Part shown: one piece after another, positions 50,144 through 63,930 of the stretch
Position numbering within the stretch: position 1 is the first letter of the stretch
How the letters are laid out: each line of letters begins with the position of its first letter
From: Raphanus sativus
Taxonomy: Eukaryota; Streptophyta; Magnoliopsida; Brassicales; Brassicaceae
Reading direction: 5' to 3'
NCBI RefSeq assembly: GCF_000801105.2
Contig: NC_079515.1
Span: 28,419,407-28,483,406 of the forward strand
DNA length: 64,000 nucleotides
Notes under the pieces: model-generated
Seen by the model: only the letters and a program-made list of their open reading frames with translations
Databases searched by the model: none
Told to the model about the DNA's origin: nothing
Translations under genes and position numbers: made by a program

Positions 50144-51537
50144 CGTAATAAAGTTATAGCCTTTCTAGACCAAGAAGTTGCGTTGATGGCAGTTTGATAT
50201 AATTAGCATCTCAATACAAGCAAGAGGGAGAAAGGGTCTGTATTTTCCGTTGTTTTCTTTGAGTGTGAGTGAGAGAATAAATTACTACTGTCCGTTTGGC
50301 TTTTATCTGTTTAATTCTTTTCTCTATTTTCTTTTAGTATAAATCATCTATTTCCCGTCGGTTTTTGTTTAGTTATATTATGAACATGTTTAAGTGAAAA
50401 AATTATAGTTTGATTGGTTTTTAATTGTGACATAATACATCTAATGTGTATTGATAAGCCAAATGTTATTCAATTCTACATATGATTAATTAATCTCTTA
50501 AAAGTTGCTAACATGGCTAGGGCTTTGCAAAAAATCGGAATCCGAAAAACTGAACCGAACTAAACCTGATCCCCGAACCAAAGTTGATTAAATATATAAA
50601 AGGGTTCAAAATTTTGGTATTTAGAAAATTGAAACCGAATCAGATCTGAACCGAAATATTTTGGACACCTAAATGTATTCGAAATATATTTATATACCAA
50701 TATATTAGTTATTTTTAGATCTAATGTATATTAAAAACATCCAAAATATATAGACAGCTGAAGCTAACTCAGCGTATAGCAGGCCAGCTCAAACTAGCTA
50801 GGTGGCCAACTCGACCAGATTATCGACTAGCTCGACCAACTCAATTTGCTGAGGCAGTCCGGTTAGGTAGTGAGGTAGTTAGGGTTGGTCCAGCCATAAT
50901 CGGTGGGTCCGGTCAGTTGGTCGGGTGGTTAGGCAATTAGGTTAGGGTGGTCTAGATTTGGGTAGTTAGACTAGGTTAGGCCTAAGTCTAAGTGGTTAGT
51001 GGGGGTAGAGATTCAATTGGGTGGTTATAGGCGAGAGGCTGTGTGTGCAAGGGTGAATGGGCACAAGCACAAGGGCGAATGGTCACAGTTCCACTCGCAC
51101 CATTTCAACCCTTGGCCCATAGTGTCTCTTCGACTATCTTTCCCAGTGAGTAGTCTGAACGACAAAACTCCTGGACTGCAGCTTAGATAGCCGAGTCAAG
51201 GCACTAACTTGGTTTATCTATTATGAGGAAAACATGATATGAAGATAAGAAATTGATAGAGATCTTTATTTATGGGTAATCTGGTATCTCTAAAAAAATC
51301 GCAATGATAAATAACTTATAGGAATCAAGAGATTCTCTAAAGCTATTAAGACATGTAGAGGGTGTGTTAAACGTGGGTTAACGCGGCTGCAACAAACATT
51401 GAAGAAAAACAATCACTACAACACCCAATGACATCTCAGGTCTTACTTTCAGAGTATATATTTGGTGGATTGTCATGCAACTTTTGAGACATATTTGACT
51501 GGATGTAAATGGATATGGAAAGAGTTTTAAAGATGAA
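50144..51537. other. Intergenic with degraded repeat DNA
   Basis: After the IQD4 3' region, 50,520-50,720 is rich in aaccgaac/ccgaaccaaa motifs. About 50,780-51,000 is built of short ggttagg/gctcgac-type irregular repeats. Both look like old transposon sequence. No gene was found. Confidence 0.45.
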
Positions 51538-53445
51538 CTAGATTCTAACCCGCGCTGGGCAGCGCGGATATTGTTTTATCTTATTTTAAATCAGTTATTA
51601 GTAGTACATGATATATTTGTATTGTATTTTTATGATATTGATGGGTAAATAATAAGTTTTTAAAGATATATTGAATTGTGATGTTGTTACATAATATTTT
51701 TTTTTCTCGTATCCATAGATTTTTAATGTTGTAAATAGTGTTATTTTCCATATAATGTTAGATGTTTTGTTTCTAATATTTGATAATAAAAATGTGATTG
51801 TTAATTTAATTTTTTATAAATATATTTATATCTTATTAAATACATATTATCAACATATTCCATTCAAATATTTATGGATATATTTTAAGATAATAAGTTT
51901 TTAAATTAAAAGCTTTCATATATTTTAAGATATAGTTTCATATGTTTTTTAAATTAAAATCTTGCATATATTTTAAGATAATATGGATAACCCACTAATA
52001 ATTTTTGAATTATTATTTCCATTTAATAATTTTGGTTGGAAATTCTGATAACGATATTATGTTGGAGTTGATATTAAACGCTAATATATGATAGATTATG
52101 AATGTAGATGGATTACTTAGTATTAGGGAGTTGCGAAAAATAAGGAGGATATTCATTTTGGAAAACAAAATAAACTTTCAAATATATATGAGATCTCGTC
52201 TATTTAATTATTATGATTTATTAAAAAATTGCGCAAATTGTTATTGATTAATTGGTGTGCAAGTCAAGTTAGTATAGATTTGATTTTGGAAAAAATTAAC
52301 TTTCAAATATATATATGAGATTTCGTCTATCTAATTATGGTTATTTTAAATTAAATTTGCGCAAATTATGGTGATAATATCTTTTTAAAATTTCTTGTAT
52401 TTAAGAATGATATATCGAAAATAATTGTTTTAATATTATTTAAATAAATGTAACATGTTCTTTCTAACTTCTACTCTACTTTTTAAAAAAAATTTAGAAA
52501 TCAATATAAAACTTTGTGCCCAATTGATATTATATGATCTAAGTTTATAAAATGACATATTATGTTCATAATGGCATGTAGGGGTGGGACGGACGGGGTA
52601 TCCGGGGTATATCAGGATACTCAGATCCGTAAAACTGATATCCGGATCCGGATTCAAGCCGGACTAAAATCCGAATACCTGCGGATACCCGGATCCGAAC
52701 TTAAAAAAAAATAAAAACAAAAAATTAGCTAATTAACCATTTATTTGGTCTATTTAAAATTATTTTTTAAAAAAATTGAAAGTTATTGAAATTTAATAAA
52801 TTAAAATTTTTAGTTATTTTATATATAAACTATATATGATATGCATATATAAATATAATTATATTTTATATATTTTAAATATATAATAGGTCCGGATCCG
52901 GGTACCCGAACCTAAAATTTTACTACCCTGATCCGGATCTGGATCCACCGGATCTCTAGATATCCGTTTTTCAGACTGGATCAGAGCGGATACCGGATCG
53001 AGTCACGGATCCGGATTTTAATTCTGAGGCCATATGACAGGTGTCTACTCTTGTATAACACATAATCAATCAAGGAAGAAACAAGTAACATATATACAAA
53101 ACTGGGGTTTATAAGAAAAAATAAGAAGAACCAAACTTATATAGTTTCTGTGTGTTAGATACGATGAAACAAAATTATCGTATAAGTGTACTTATACAGT
53201 TGGTCTATTTCAATTGTAATAGACCTTAATTCAATACATATTGTGACGTTTTGGTTTAATTAGAGTAGAGTTCATTTCATTGGTTTAATATAAGTGAACC
53301 GATATAAATTGAAATGTAGTGTCTATAATATTTATTTGATATGGCCCATAAAATATGTAATACACTAATAAAAATGAAACATTCCAAACTTAAATAAAAA
53401 CATTTATGATAGATAAAAATTAGGACTCTATTTTAATAGATTAGA
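51538..53445 (-). mobile_element. Probable minus-strand Helitron
   Basis: On the minus strand the 3' end is clear. An 8-bp perfect hairpin CCGCGCTG..CAGCGCGG (51550-51567) is followed by GTTAGAAT and CTAG ending at 51538, then a T. A likely 5' end is A|TCTAATCTATTAAAATAGAG reading leftwards from 53445. A similar sequence at about 53,848-53,890 offers an alternative 5' end. The interior is AT-rich with no helicase and includes a (GGATCC)-rich block. Only the 3' terminus is well supported. Confidence 0.5.
52575..53030. repeat. Palindromic GGATCCGG-rich repeat block
   Basis: Two stretches, 52,575-52,705 and 52,888-53,022, are crowded with ggatccgg, gatatccgg and ggatacccgg motifs, largely palindromic. 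They are separated by about 180 bases of A/T-only DNA. The structure suggests an old transposable element able to fold back, but I see no clear ends. Confidence 0.55.
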
Positions 53446-53890
53446 TATATGCATAAAAAATATGAAACGTTTTCTATATGGTTCAACATATTACATCTTA
53501 TTATATATGGTATTCATATGATAAAATACCAAAAATAATATATGTGTACGTAGAACCTATCTAATAAAAAAATAGAGATTTTTATATAACAATTAAAATT
53601 GTTTTATATTAAGTAAGCACAAATAAAAATATGAAATCCATTAGAATATGGTCAAAATAAAAAGTAGATGTTGAGATAGCATCTATTATTTTACGTGAAT
53701 AGTGGAAGTCAGTTTGATTAGTTGTTTAAACAATTATCTTAATATCAGTTAAAAACAATAATTGAAATATATTTACTTTTAATAAAACATGATTTGAAAA
53801 TAGCTAATAACTCTAGTAAGATGGAATAGGTCCAAAATTTAAATGAACACTTTTAAGTAGATAAAAATTATGACTTTATTTTAATAGATT
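53402..53890. repeat. Direct repeat of a Helitron-like terminus
   Basis: The segments at 53,402-53,443 and 53,848-53,890 share agataaaaatta(g/t)gact followed by ttattttaatagatta, about 446 bases apart. They may be two Helitron 5' ends in minus orientation, nested or tandem. Confidence 0.5.
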
Positions 53891-54734
53891 AGAAGCGATT
53901 TAATTTTAGAATTAGAAAATCAAAAAAATCCATCTCATCTCTGCATATGGAATTGGAAGCGCTAACCTAGGTTATGAAAAGTATGCTTCAATACTCAACT
54001 AGTCAATATCTCAAAACAAAATAAAAAGATCTAATCACGATTTCAAAACCCAACATCACGAAATTCCAATCTTTTCAAAGAAATTGAAGGAGTTGTATGT
54101 CTTAACGGAAAGATTTCAAGACTTCAAAATTATCTACTTTCCTTGATTGCAAAATCGGACTGTTGATTCATTAGCTAAACTTCATGCGGGTTTCATTAGA
54201 GTATAGTATATTTTTGTTGGCTGTTATGAAATAGCATTTTGATATTAAAAGTAATTAATTTATTTATATTTTAAGTTTTACTTTTGGATCTAAATGGTGA
54301 CTAGATAAATCAAGAGAAATATTCATCAATATTCCTAAGAAATTTTATCATTTATGAGAAATTTTTTTTTTCATTTCTATTTCTTTTATTGTAAAATAAA
54401 ATATAATAAGTTTGTTTTTCAAATATGATAAAGAGTAATTTTTATGTATCACTTAAAATCTTATTCATATCCATTTTTTCTTATTGTTTCTGATGTTCCC
54501 ATGGTATAATTATGTTTTTCATATACAAAAAATATTAGCTCATTGAAATAATAAAATTAAATATTCATCTCTTCTCTGTTCTCTCCCTTTAATTTACCAG
54601 AGAAATTAATAATTTGCGGGTTAAAAAAAAAAAGAAAAAGGAAAAACTAAGGTGACATCACCTCATAATCGATAAACATAATCGGCACTCAAATCGAACC
54701 GAACCACTAAACAACACTAGCAGGAAAATTGTGG
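53891..54734. other. Intergenic, PEX10 promoter side
   Basis: AT-rich, without coding frames or terminal repeats that I recognise. The right end should contain the PEX10 promoter and leader. Confidence 0.5.
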
Positions 54735-57104
<2,370 letters not shown>

Positions 57105-57718
57105 GCTCAAATGGATTTACAAGGACACGACAGTACAAAAAGGGCATGGAAAGCAAAGGAAGGTGATAGGCCCAAATAGTCAACACAAGCCTCTTTAGTG
57201 ACAAACTTGGGACAGCAACATTCTACAATTCTACAAGAATGGAATCTGTTTCATTTTGAAGTAAGATCATCTAGTAATGAGAAGACAAATAATAAATGTT
57301 CTGTATCCATGTCTGCTTTTTTTACTTATTTGATAGATATCTAGTTCAGGAACCACAGAGGAAGTTTTACATTTCATTGAAAGAAAAAGTTTAAACATTT
57401 ATTCATTGGAAGACAGAGAAAAACTCATATTAGACATAAATCAATTTCAATATCAGTGTTAAAACATGATACAAGGTGGATACTTGGAACTAAGCAAGTA
57501 CTTTTGTGTTTTAGATATGAAGATATCCTCAACGTCAGGACATAAAAATTTAGGATAAAAGATTATCAACAGCAATATGGTGAAACTTATTCTAGGAGAG
57601 AATTACATTAGCAGCCCCCTGTTCAGGTTTTACTATAAGCAATGTTATACTTCAATACAGGTTAACAATATAGGATGATACAGGGAGTCAGAACTGTGTC
57701 TGGCTAATAAAAGTCAGT
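57105..57718. other. 3' flanks of two convergent genes
   Basis: About 610 bases shared by the 3' ends of PEX10 and the minus-strand gene. No further feature is seen. Confidence 0.5.
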
Positions 57719-58863
57719 TTACAGTATTGACTGGAGCTGCTGTATCTCAGTGGAGTCTGATGAAACATTGTCTTCTTCGAATGGTGATCTGTACACTTCA
57801 ACCATAGCTTTCCCTTTATCAAGAACTTCAGAAGGAACTGTTTGTAAAAGGCTGCAGCAAGTGGTGTTCGGTTAAGCAAACAACATACTCTCCCATCCCA
57901 TCCCATGTGTGGGGTCCTATGTATGTATGTATGGATTTACCTGTCTAGTGCTGTTAACGCCGTACCAAGCTGCGACTTCATCAATTCAACAGTTGCGTTT
58001 GGGTCCTTCCTCGACGCACGTAGAAACAGCGAATCCATTTCTTCCAGTGCTCTTTTTTTTTTACCCCACCAACATAAACACCACAATACAAATCATATCA
58101 TCACTCGCTCTAGCGTAACACTTGTAAGGTGAAAATGTTAATCATTAATAATACCTGAGACAGCGATCAACATCACTAGACGCGGTTTGGGAATAACCAG
58201 CATCTGAAGCGTACTGAGCAACCTGAAGAGAGTTCAAAATCACACATATTATAAAGAAACAAACAAACACAAGGATGCATTCTTTATAAGAGCATTTTAT
58301 TTTGGGAACTTACGGCTCGAATGTTTACACGCAAGGAACTAGCAGGTCCAGACCTGAGTACCGATCTACATGCCTCGAATTCAGGCTTCTCCACGCTCAA
58401 AATTTTCTCTCCAAGCATCATAAGTGTTATTATTATAGGAGGATATGATTATTATAAGAAGAATTAAGTAGAGAAAGATACCAAGATCTTGAAATTGAAG
58501 CTGAGCTAGAATGACTGGTGGTACATATGCTTCAAGTGGATCAAGTCTTTTCCTCTTGACATACTTATCAATCAAGCTACTGGCCATGGCATCTAATTCG
58601 ACATCAAAAAATACAAGAAGAGCAAAACGCGGATCAATATGTTGATTGATAATCCAAGTTGTGAAATGTAAGTGTGTCGGTTTACCGTTAGGGAGGAGAA
58701 GGAGGCGGGAGAGGAGGAAGGAGACAGAGATCACTCTTCGGCTCTGTTTCTTCCATACCAGAGGTGACGAAGATGCGCACGTCAGCCTTTCGCGGTGCTT
58801 CGAAAGTGGGAGGAGGCTCGCAGTAGCGTTAAGTGAAGCCATTCCGGATAACACCACAGGCAT
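57719..58863 (-). CDS. Conserved plastid protein of unknown function
   Basis: Six exons on the minus strand: 58863-58686, 58592-58482, 58408-58314, 58222-58155, 58051-57941 and 57851-57719, closing in frame to 231 residues (224 if the second Met at 58842 is used). It matches the Arabidopsis At2g26340 type, a hypothetical protein found in chloroplast fractions. The first roughly 55 residues, Ser/Leu/Arg-rich, look like a transit peptide ending in a hydrophobic SVSFLLSRLLLLPN. The mature part is helical: DKYVKRKRLDPLEAYVPPVI, EKPEFEACRSVLRSGPASSL, the VAQYASDAGYSQTASSDVDR block, ALEEMDSLFLRASRKD and QSQLGT/LLQTVPSEVLDKGKA-like helices. The layout resembles lumenal PsbQ-like helical bundles, but that is only an impression; no catalytic motif is seen. 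Confidence 0.85.
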
Positions 58864-58929
58864 CTTATCACAAATATTATTATGGCTGTGGCCCTGTGGG
58901 TCTATACGCTAATAACAGAGAGAATAAGT

Positions 58930-61550
58930 TATTCTGAATAACTAAGGCTTCAAATGAAAAAAAAAAAGTGGATAGTAGGATCAAGCAGATCTAACAATAG
59001 TATTGTGCATTGTAAAATATATGTTTGAATGGTAAAAATAGATTAAAAACAGTATTATACAAATTTAAAATAATTTAGACTAATTTTGTATTACTATATA
59101 TTTGATAATTAAAAGAGCTGTTTTTAAAAAACTTATAAATGAAATAACTATATTTTTTGTCACAAAGAAAAAAAAAACAAATTAGACTGATTGTGATTCT
59201 TCTACTTTTAAACTAATATACAAAGTTTTATGAGATAGAAGAAATATAGTGGATTTGATTCATTCGTGTGTCCATATTGGAGTAAGTAGTAAGCTTGAAA
59301 TAGATTGATAATCAAGCTATCTTAATTCTACTAGATATCTACTAGAATAAATGAAAATTGTTTGGAAACATAAATATCAGATTAAAGTACTTTTTTTATT
59401 TACAAATTTAATCATTGCATTTATAATAAATTAAGTATTTCTTTTTGTATTTCTTTTTATTTACAGATTCTACTAATGCATTTAAAATAAATTAAATTAA
59501 TTAATTACAATGGTTGTTGTTTCTTTGCGGTAAAATTAAAAACACAATCTGAAATATAATATATATATATATATTATATAAAACAAATTTTAAATATAGT
59601 ATTACATTATTTAGTTTAGTTCAATATAAAAATTTTGAGAATTTAATTTTCAAGAAAGCAAAATATCATAAAATTAATAATAATTCATATAAAACAAATG
59701 CGAAAAATTAAAAATTTTAGCATGTTGCTTTATTTTAAAATAAATTAATAAAAAAACAACATATTAATATATGAATAGTACAATTACATCAAACTGTATC
59801 GGATTATAAAATTTTTAATATAATATTATGTACAAATAAAAAAATATTATTAAATATTTATATTATAAATAATATATTTTACTTTGTATGTGAATTATAA
59901 AACATAAAAATATATATATGAAATTTTTTTTATAAAATCAACAGTTTATGAGTTTACATTGAAGACAAATTAAATCAACCACTGCACAGGGTGCGGATCG
60001 ATATCTAGTGGTTTATTAAAATATTATGAAATATCATATAAGATTAGAAGATATCTAATTCTTATCTTATATAAGTAGTTGAAGGTAATACTTAAGAGTT
60101 TTGAGATTGATTTGTGAGTTTAAAATTTTGAGTGAGTTTCCTCAAGAAAATAATAAGATTTCATTACTATTTGAGTTTTCATAGTTGATTAGTAGAACTA
60201 TAGTCCATCCACTAAATATTTGATTCCCATTCAATAACTAAATAAACTTTTATATCTAGTGATTCCCATGACCAATTTTCCGCTATTTTGGAGACAATGC
60301 TTGCTCCACGATCTTGCTTGAAGGCTTGCGTATAGGACAATGTGGATTATAAACTGATGGGTACTTGTATTTTATGGGTTGAGTTATGTAAATACATAAT
60401 CTTGCTGCAAGAAACGCACTTGCACACATCAGTTTACTTTGGGTTGGCATTGGTGAGAGTGAACGGTCCTGACAAATTATATAACCTTCACGACTCTACT
60501 ACTATAGAAAAGTCAAACCAATTTTTTTTTTTTGATCAAACAAAAGTCAAACCAATATAATTTCAAAACACAATTTCTTTTTCCATTCTCCAAATCTACA
60601 CAACTTTCTGTAACACAGAAAGAAGATATCCTTAGACTCGTGGATTACAAAATACTGTTACTGATAAATACAGAGAAATCTAAAATCACAGAATGAGAAT
60701 GATTATGTTTACATGATGAACACTATATGGTTGAAGATTAAACCTTTACATTTAATTGATATCGCGCATTGACTTCTCATTCTCTTTCCAGTACATGTCG
60801 CTTCCAGCGTTGCTTTGCTCCTGGCCGTATCCAAATAGGTGCCCATGAACTCACCCCTTTCTTCACATTGAGTGCCTCCCAGAAAAAAGGATACGTTGTT
60901 ACATCGCCTCAATTTTAAATCAGCTAGAGAAATTTGAGTTTGCCATGGATGTAAACCAAAATAATAGTTAGACCAACTGGTTTAGTATCCAAGACAACAA
61001 TGAAGAAAATGAAAGTAGTTCATTGTATAGTTTAGACCCATCGCCGGCTCAAAACTTTTCTAGGCCCTTGGGCCAATTTTTTTTTTCCGAATTTCTTAAA
61101 TAATTTTTTTTAACTGATTTTAAATTTTTTAAAAAGTTAACGTAACAATACTTTTAATATATGTTATGAGAATCTGCGATAAATTTGATTAAAAATATAC
61201 TAAATAAATTTAATTAACGTAATATATATATATAAACATTTTTGTTAAAGTTTATTTAAAACACTTTTTATAAGAAAATAAACTAACCAAATTGCAAAAA
61301 AAAAAGAAAAAAAAAACTGGGCCATAGACACTGCACTGTTAGACCATCTAGTTTACATTATTCGAAAATTTATTCATCTTTTAACATTTCATATTATTTT
61401 ATTTCTTTTATCTAATTATTTAACGCTTACTTTATTTTTAACATTATCTAATTTTTAAACAATAAATTTTGTTTACAACGAAAAACTGCGTCACTTTCCC
61501 GACCTCAGATTTTAGTTATAGTAACTGAATTGAATAATGTAAAAGAAAAA
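58930..61550. other. AT-rich intergenic DNA
   Basis: About 2.6 kb between the plastid protein gene and ERECTA. Most of it is A/T-rich sequence with no protein-like frame. A likely Helitron 3' end is at 59982-60008. No RNA gene was seen. Confidence 0.55.
59982..60008 (+). mobile_element. Probable Helitron 3' terminus
   Basis: A short hairpin, ctGCAC-AGG-GTGCgg, is followed by atcgatat and CTAG with a T after it, fitting a Helitron 3' end. The stem is only four strong pairs plus a G-T and a C-G pair. The matching TC start was not found with certainty; a candidate lies near 59,330. Confidence 0.4.
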
Positions 61551-61556
61551 AATAAA

Positions 61557-61746
61557 CTGGGGCTTCTAGCTCAGTTGGTAAATGGTTCATAGCTGTGAGT
61601 TCCGCCACCTGGGTTCGAATTCCGGCCACTGGGGAATTAACATTTCGGCATCGCCATAGACAGAGAACCGACATGTGGCAACACGTGACTAGTCTGGACC
61701 ATTTCGGTGGGGCCAGGATATCTCTGTATAATTCAAAAAAAAAAAT
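61557..61746 (+). mobile_element. tRNA-derived SINE upstream of ERECTA
   Basis: It begins with a tRNA-like head: A box tagctcagttgg at 61567-61578 and B box gggttcgaattcc at 61611-61623. About 110 bases of unrelated body follow, ending in tctctgtataattc and an A-rich tail at 61,734-61,745. Flanks aataatgtaaaagaaaa and atattgtaaatggaaaa are an imperfect candidate target duplication. The head is followed by non-tRNA sequence, so it is a SINE and not a tRNA gene. Confidence 0.8.
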
Positions 61747-61749
61747 ATT

Positions 61750-62488
61750 GTAAATGGAAAAGAAGTGACACAAAATAAAATTGTTCTATTACGGAACCAC
61801 CCTTCATTGATTTATTGATATGGGTCATTTTGTGAACCGGCCAGAGAGAGGCAAAAAACTCAAAACGTTTGGCATCGAAAGCGACTTCCTTTATTCACTG
61901 CCATGACCATGTTCCGCATTGATGACCGTTATACCCCTTTGAGAGAGAAAATGTAAAAGCACTAGTATATTTCTCTCTGTCTCTCTCCTCTGCAAAGCTT
62001 CAGAACTCTGGCAGAAGGAAAGATGATGGGGTTTTTAACTTTTTCCTCCAAATAATTTCTCTTCGTCTCTCCCAAACAGTCCCTACAGTTGTACATTTTT
62101 CCCTCTTTTTAACACACATTTATGTGTGTTTCCTCTCTCTCTCCTCTCTCCATCTCTATCTCAGTCTGTGTTTCTGTCGCTTGAGCACTCAATGAAACAC
62201 TGTAAACATAGCCAGAAGGATGTGATGTAACGATAAAAAATCAAGACTTTTCCCTCAGTGAAAGTTAAATTTTTTTATAAATTTATATAGAAATAAAAAA
62301 AGAAAAGAACATCAATTTGGGTAGAGTCTCTTATCATAAAAAATCTAATGTCGGTACGTATGGTTCTCTCTTCTACCTTCTTCTTCTTCTTCTGAATCAT
62401 GGAGAGTTAAAGGTTTCTTTTTTTTTTCCTTTAAGTATATTTGGGTTAAGCAAAAAGGCAATCGTTTTTAGCTTGTACGCATGTTGAA
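61750..62488 (+). promoter_or_regulatory. ERECTA upstream region and leader
   Basis: The region contains CT-rich tracts (62,120-62,165 and ttcttcttcttcttct near 62,376) typical of plant leaders. There are also two upstream ATGs: ATG GAG AGT TAA at about 62,398, and ATG 62481 just before the main start. The transcription start cannot be fixed from sequence alone. Confidence 0.45.
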
Positions 62489-62555
62489 ATGGCCCTGCTT
62501 AGAGAAGTTTTTCTTCTGGGCTTTCTCATCTGTTTCAGCTTTGGGACTACTGTAA
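62481..62555 (+). other. uORF overlapping the ERECTA start codon
   Basis: ATG 62481 opens a 24-codon frame (MLKWPCLEKFFFWAFSSVSA LGLL) that ends at TAA 62553-62555. It overlaps the ERECTA ATG at 62489 in another frame. If the transcript includes it, scanning ribosomes would meet this ATG first. Confidence 0.5.
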
Positions 62556-63930
62556 ATTCAGACAATGGTAAGTGCATGTTTTGACTTTGAAGTAGTTTTG
62601 TTAGGACAGTGAGATCTGGGTACTTGCCACTTTCTTGTTCTGTTTTTGGTTCATTTTGTTGACTTCTCTAATATCAAATAAGCTGAATAAATTAGGGTTT
62701 GAATTTTGAATCTTCTTGGAAGTTGAATTCTTTTAAGTAATTATTTTTTTTCGGAAGGCGCTGACGAATGTTATATTTTTTAATTTGGTTTATGTGCGTG
62801 TGTGTGTTAATAAAATATCCTAATTAAAAAAATAAAGGAGCAACGTTGCTGGAGATTAAGAAGTCATTCAAAGATGTGAACAATGTGCTCTATGACTGGA
62901 CAGGTTCACCTTCTTCGGACTATTGTGTCTGGAGAGGTGTTACTTGTGATAACGTCACCTTCAATGTTGTTGCTCTGTAAGTTCCATCCCCTCTCTCTCT
63001 TTTTCTTTGTGGTGTTAGGTTTGAAAAGTTCTAATTTGTTTTGTGTCTCTCTATCTCTATGTTGTCTAGTAATTTGTCAGATTTGAATCTTGATGGAGAA
63101 ATCTCACCTGCTATTGGAGATCTAAAGAGCCTCTTATCCATGTAACTGTTTAAAACAATCATTGTAGCTCTATTGGAGATAAAGTTTTAACATTTTTTTT
63201 GTTTTGTTTTGTTGTGACTTATTGTTGTCTTTTTGGTTTTTGTAACACAGTGATCTCCGAGGCAATCGTTTGTCTGGGCAAATTCCTGATGAGATTGGTG
63301 ACTGTTCTTCTTTGCAAAACTTGTAAGCACTTTTAATTAATGAAAACTAATTTGTGGTTGCTATAGTCTTTTTTTGGAAAATTTCAAGTGGCTGAAGTTT
63401 GTTTCACATTCAGGGACTTGTCTTTTAATGAATTAAGTGGTGACATACCGTTTTCGATTTCCAAGTTGAAGCAACTTGAGCAGCTGTAAGTTTCTTGCAG
63501 CCAGTCTCCATATTGTACTCTTACTCTACTCACCTTGTGGAATATAAATTTTACCCTCTTTTTTTTTACCAGGATCCTCAAGAACAATCAATTGATAGGA
63601 CCAATTCCTTCAACGCTTTCTCAGATTCCAAACCTGAAAATGCTGTAAGTTCTTCTGATACTTGCATATTTTTAGCTGTATATATATTGCCAGTGTGTGA
63701 AAATTTCATTTGTCTTCCAGGGACCTGGCACAGAATAAACTAAGTGGGGAGATACCAAGACTTATATATTGGAATGAAGTTCTTCAATATCTGTAAGTGT
63801 CCATGTCTCTTGAGTCTTCAGTACCTTGTGATGACTGTTGTTATATATGATTTTGCAGCGGGTTGCGCGGTAACAACTTGGTTGGTAACCTTTCTCCAGA
63901 TTTGTGTCAGCTTACAGGTCTATGGTATTT
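62489..63930 (+). CDS. ER: ERECTA receptor kinase, 5' part (cut by window end)
   Basis: Eight complete exons: 62489-62567, 62838-62976, 63070-63141, 63251-63322, 63414-63485, 63573-63644, 63721-63792 and 63859-63930. The gene runs beyond the window. ERECTA is a leucine-rich-repeat receptor kinase that controls organ shape, inflorescence form and stomatal patterning by binding EPF/EPFL peptides. The N-terminus is a signal peptide (MALLREVFLLGFLICFSFGT). It is followed by the LRR cap GATLLEIKKSFKDVNNVLYD and the paired Cys segment DYCVWRGVTC. The repeats then follow, almost identical to Arabidopsis ERECTA (for example NLSDLNLDGEISPAIGDLKS, LDLSFNELSGDIPFSISKLK). Exons 3-8 are each exactly 72 bp, one LRR each, with phase-2 introns. 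Transmembrane and kinase parts are outside the window. Confidence 0.96.

Noticed and set aside
61557..61640. A tRNA gene
   Set aside because: A and B boxes are present, but the sequence does not fold into a full cloverleaf with a paired acceptor stem. It continues into a SINE body and an A-rich tail.
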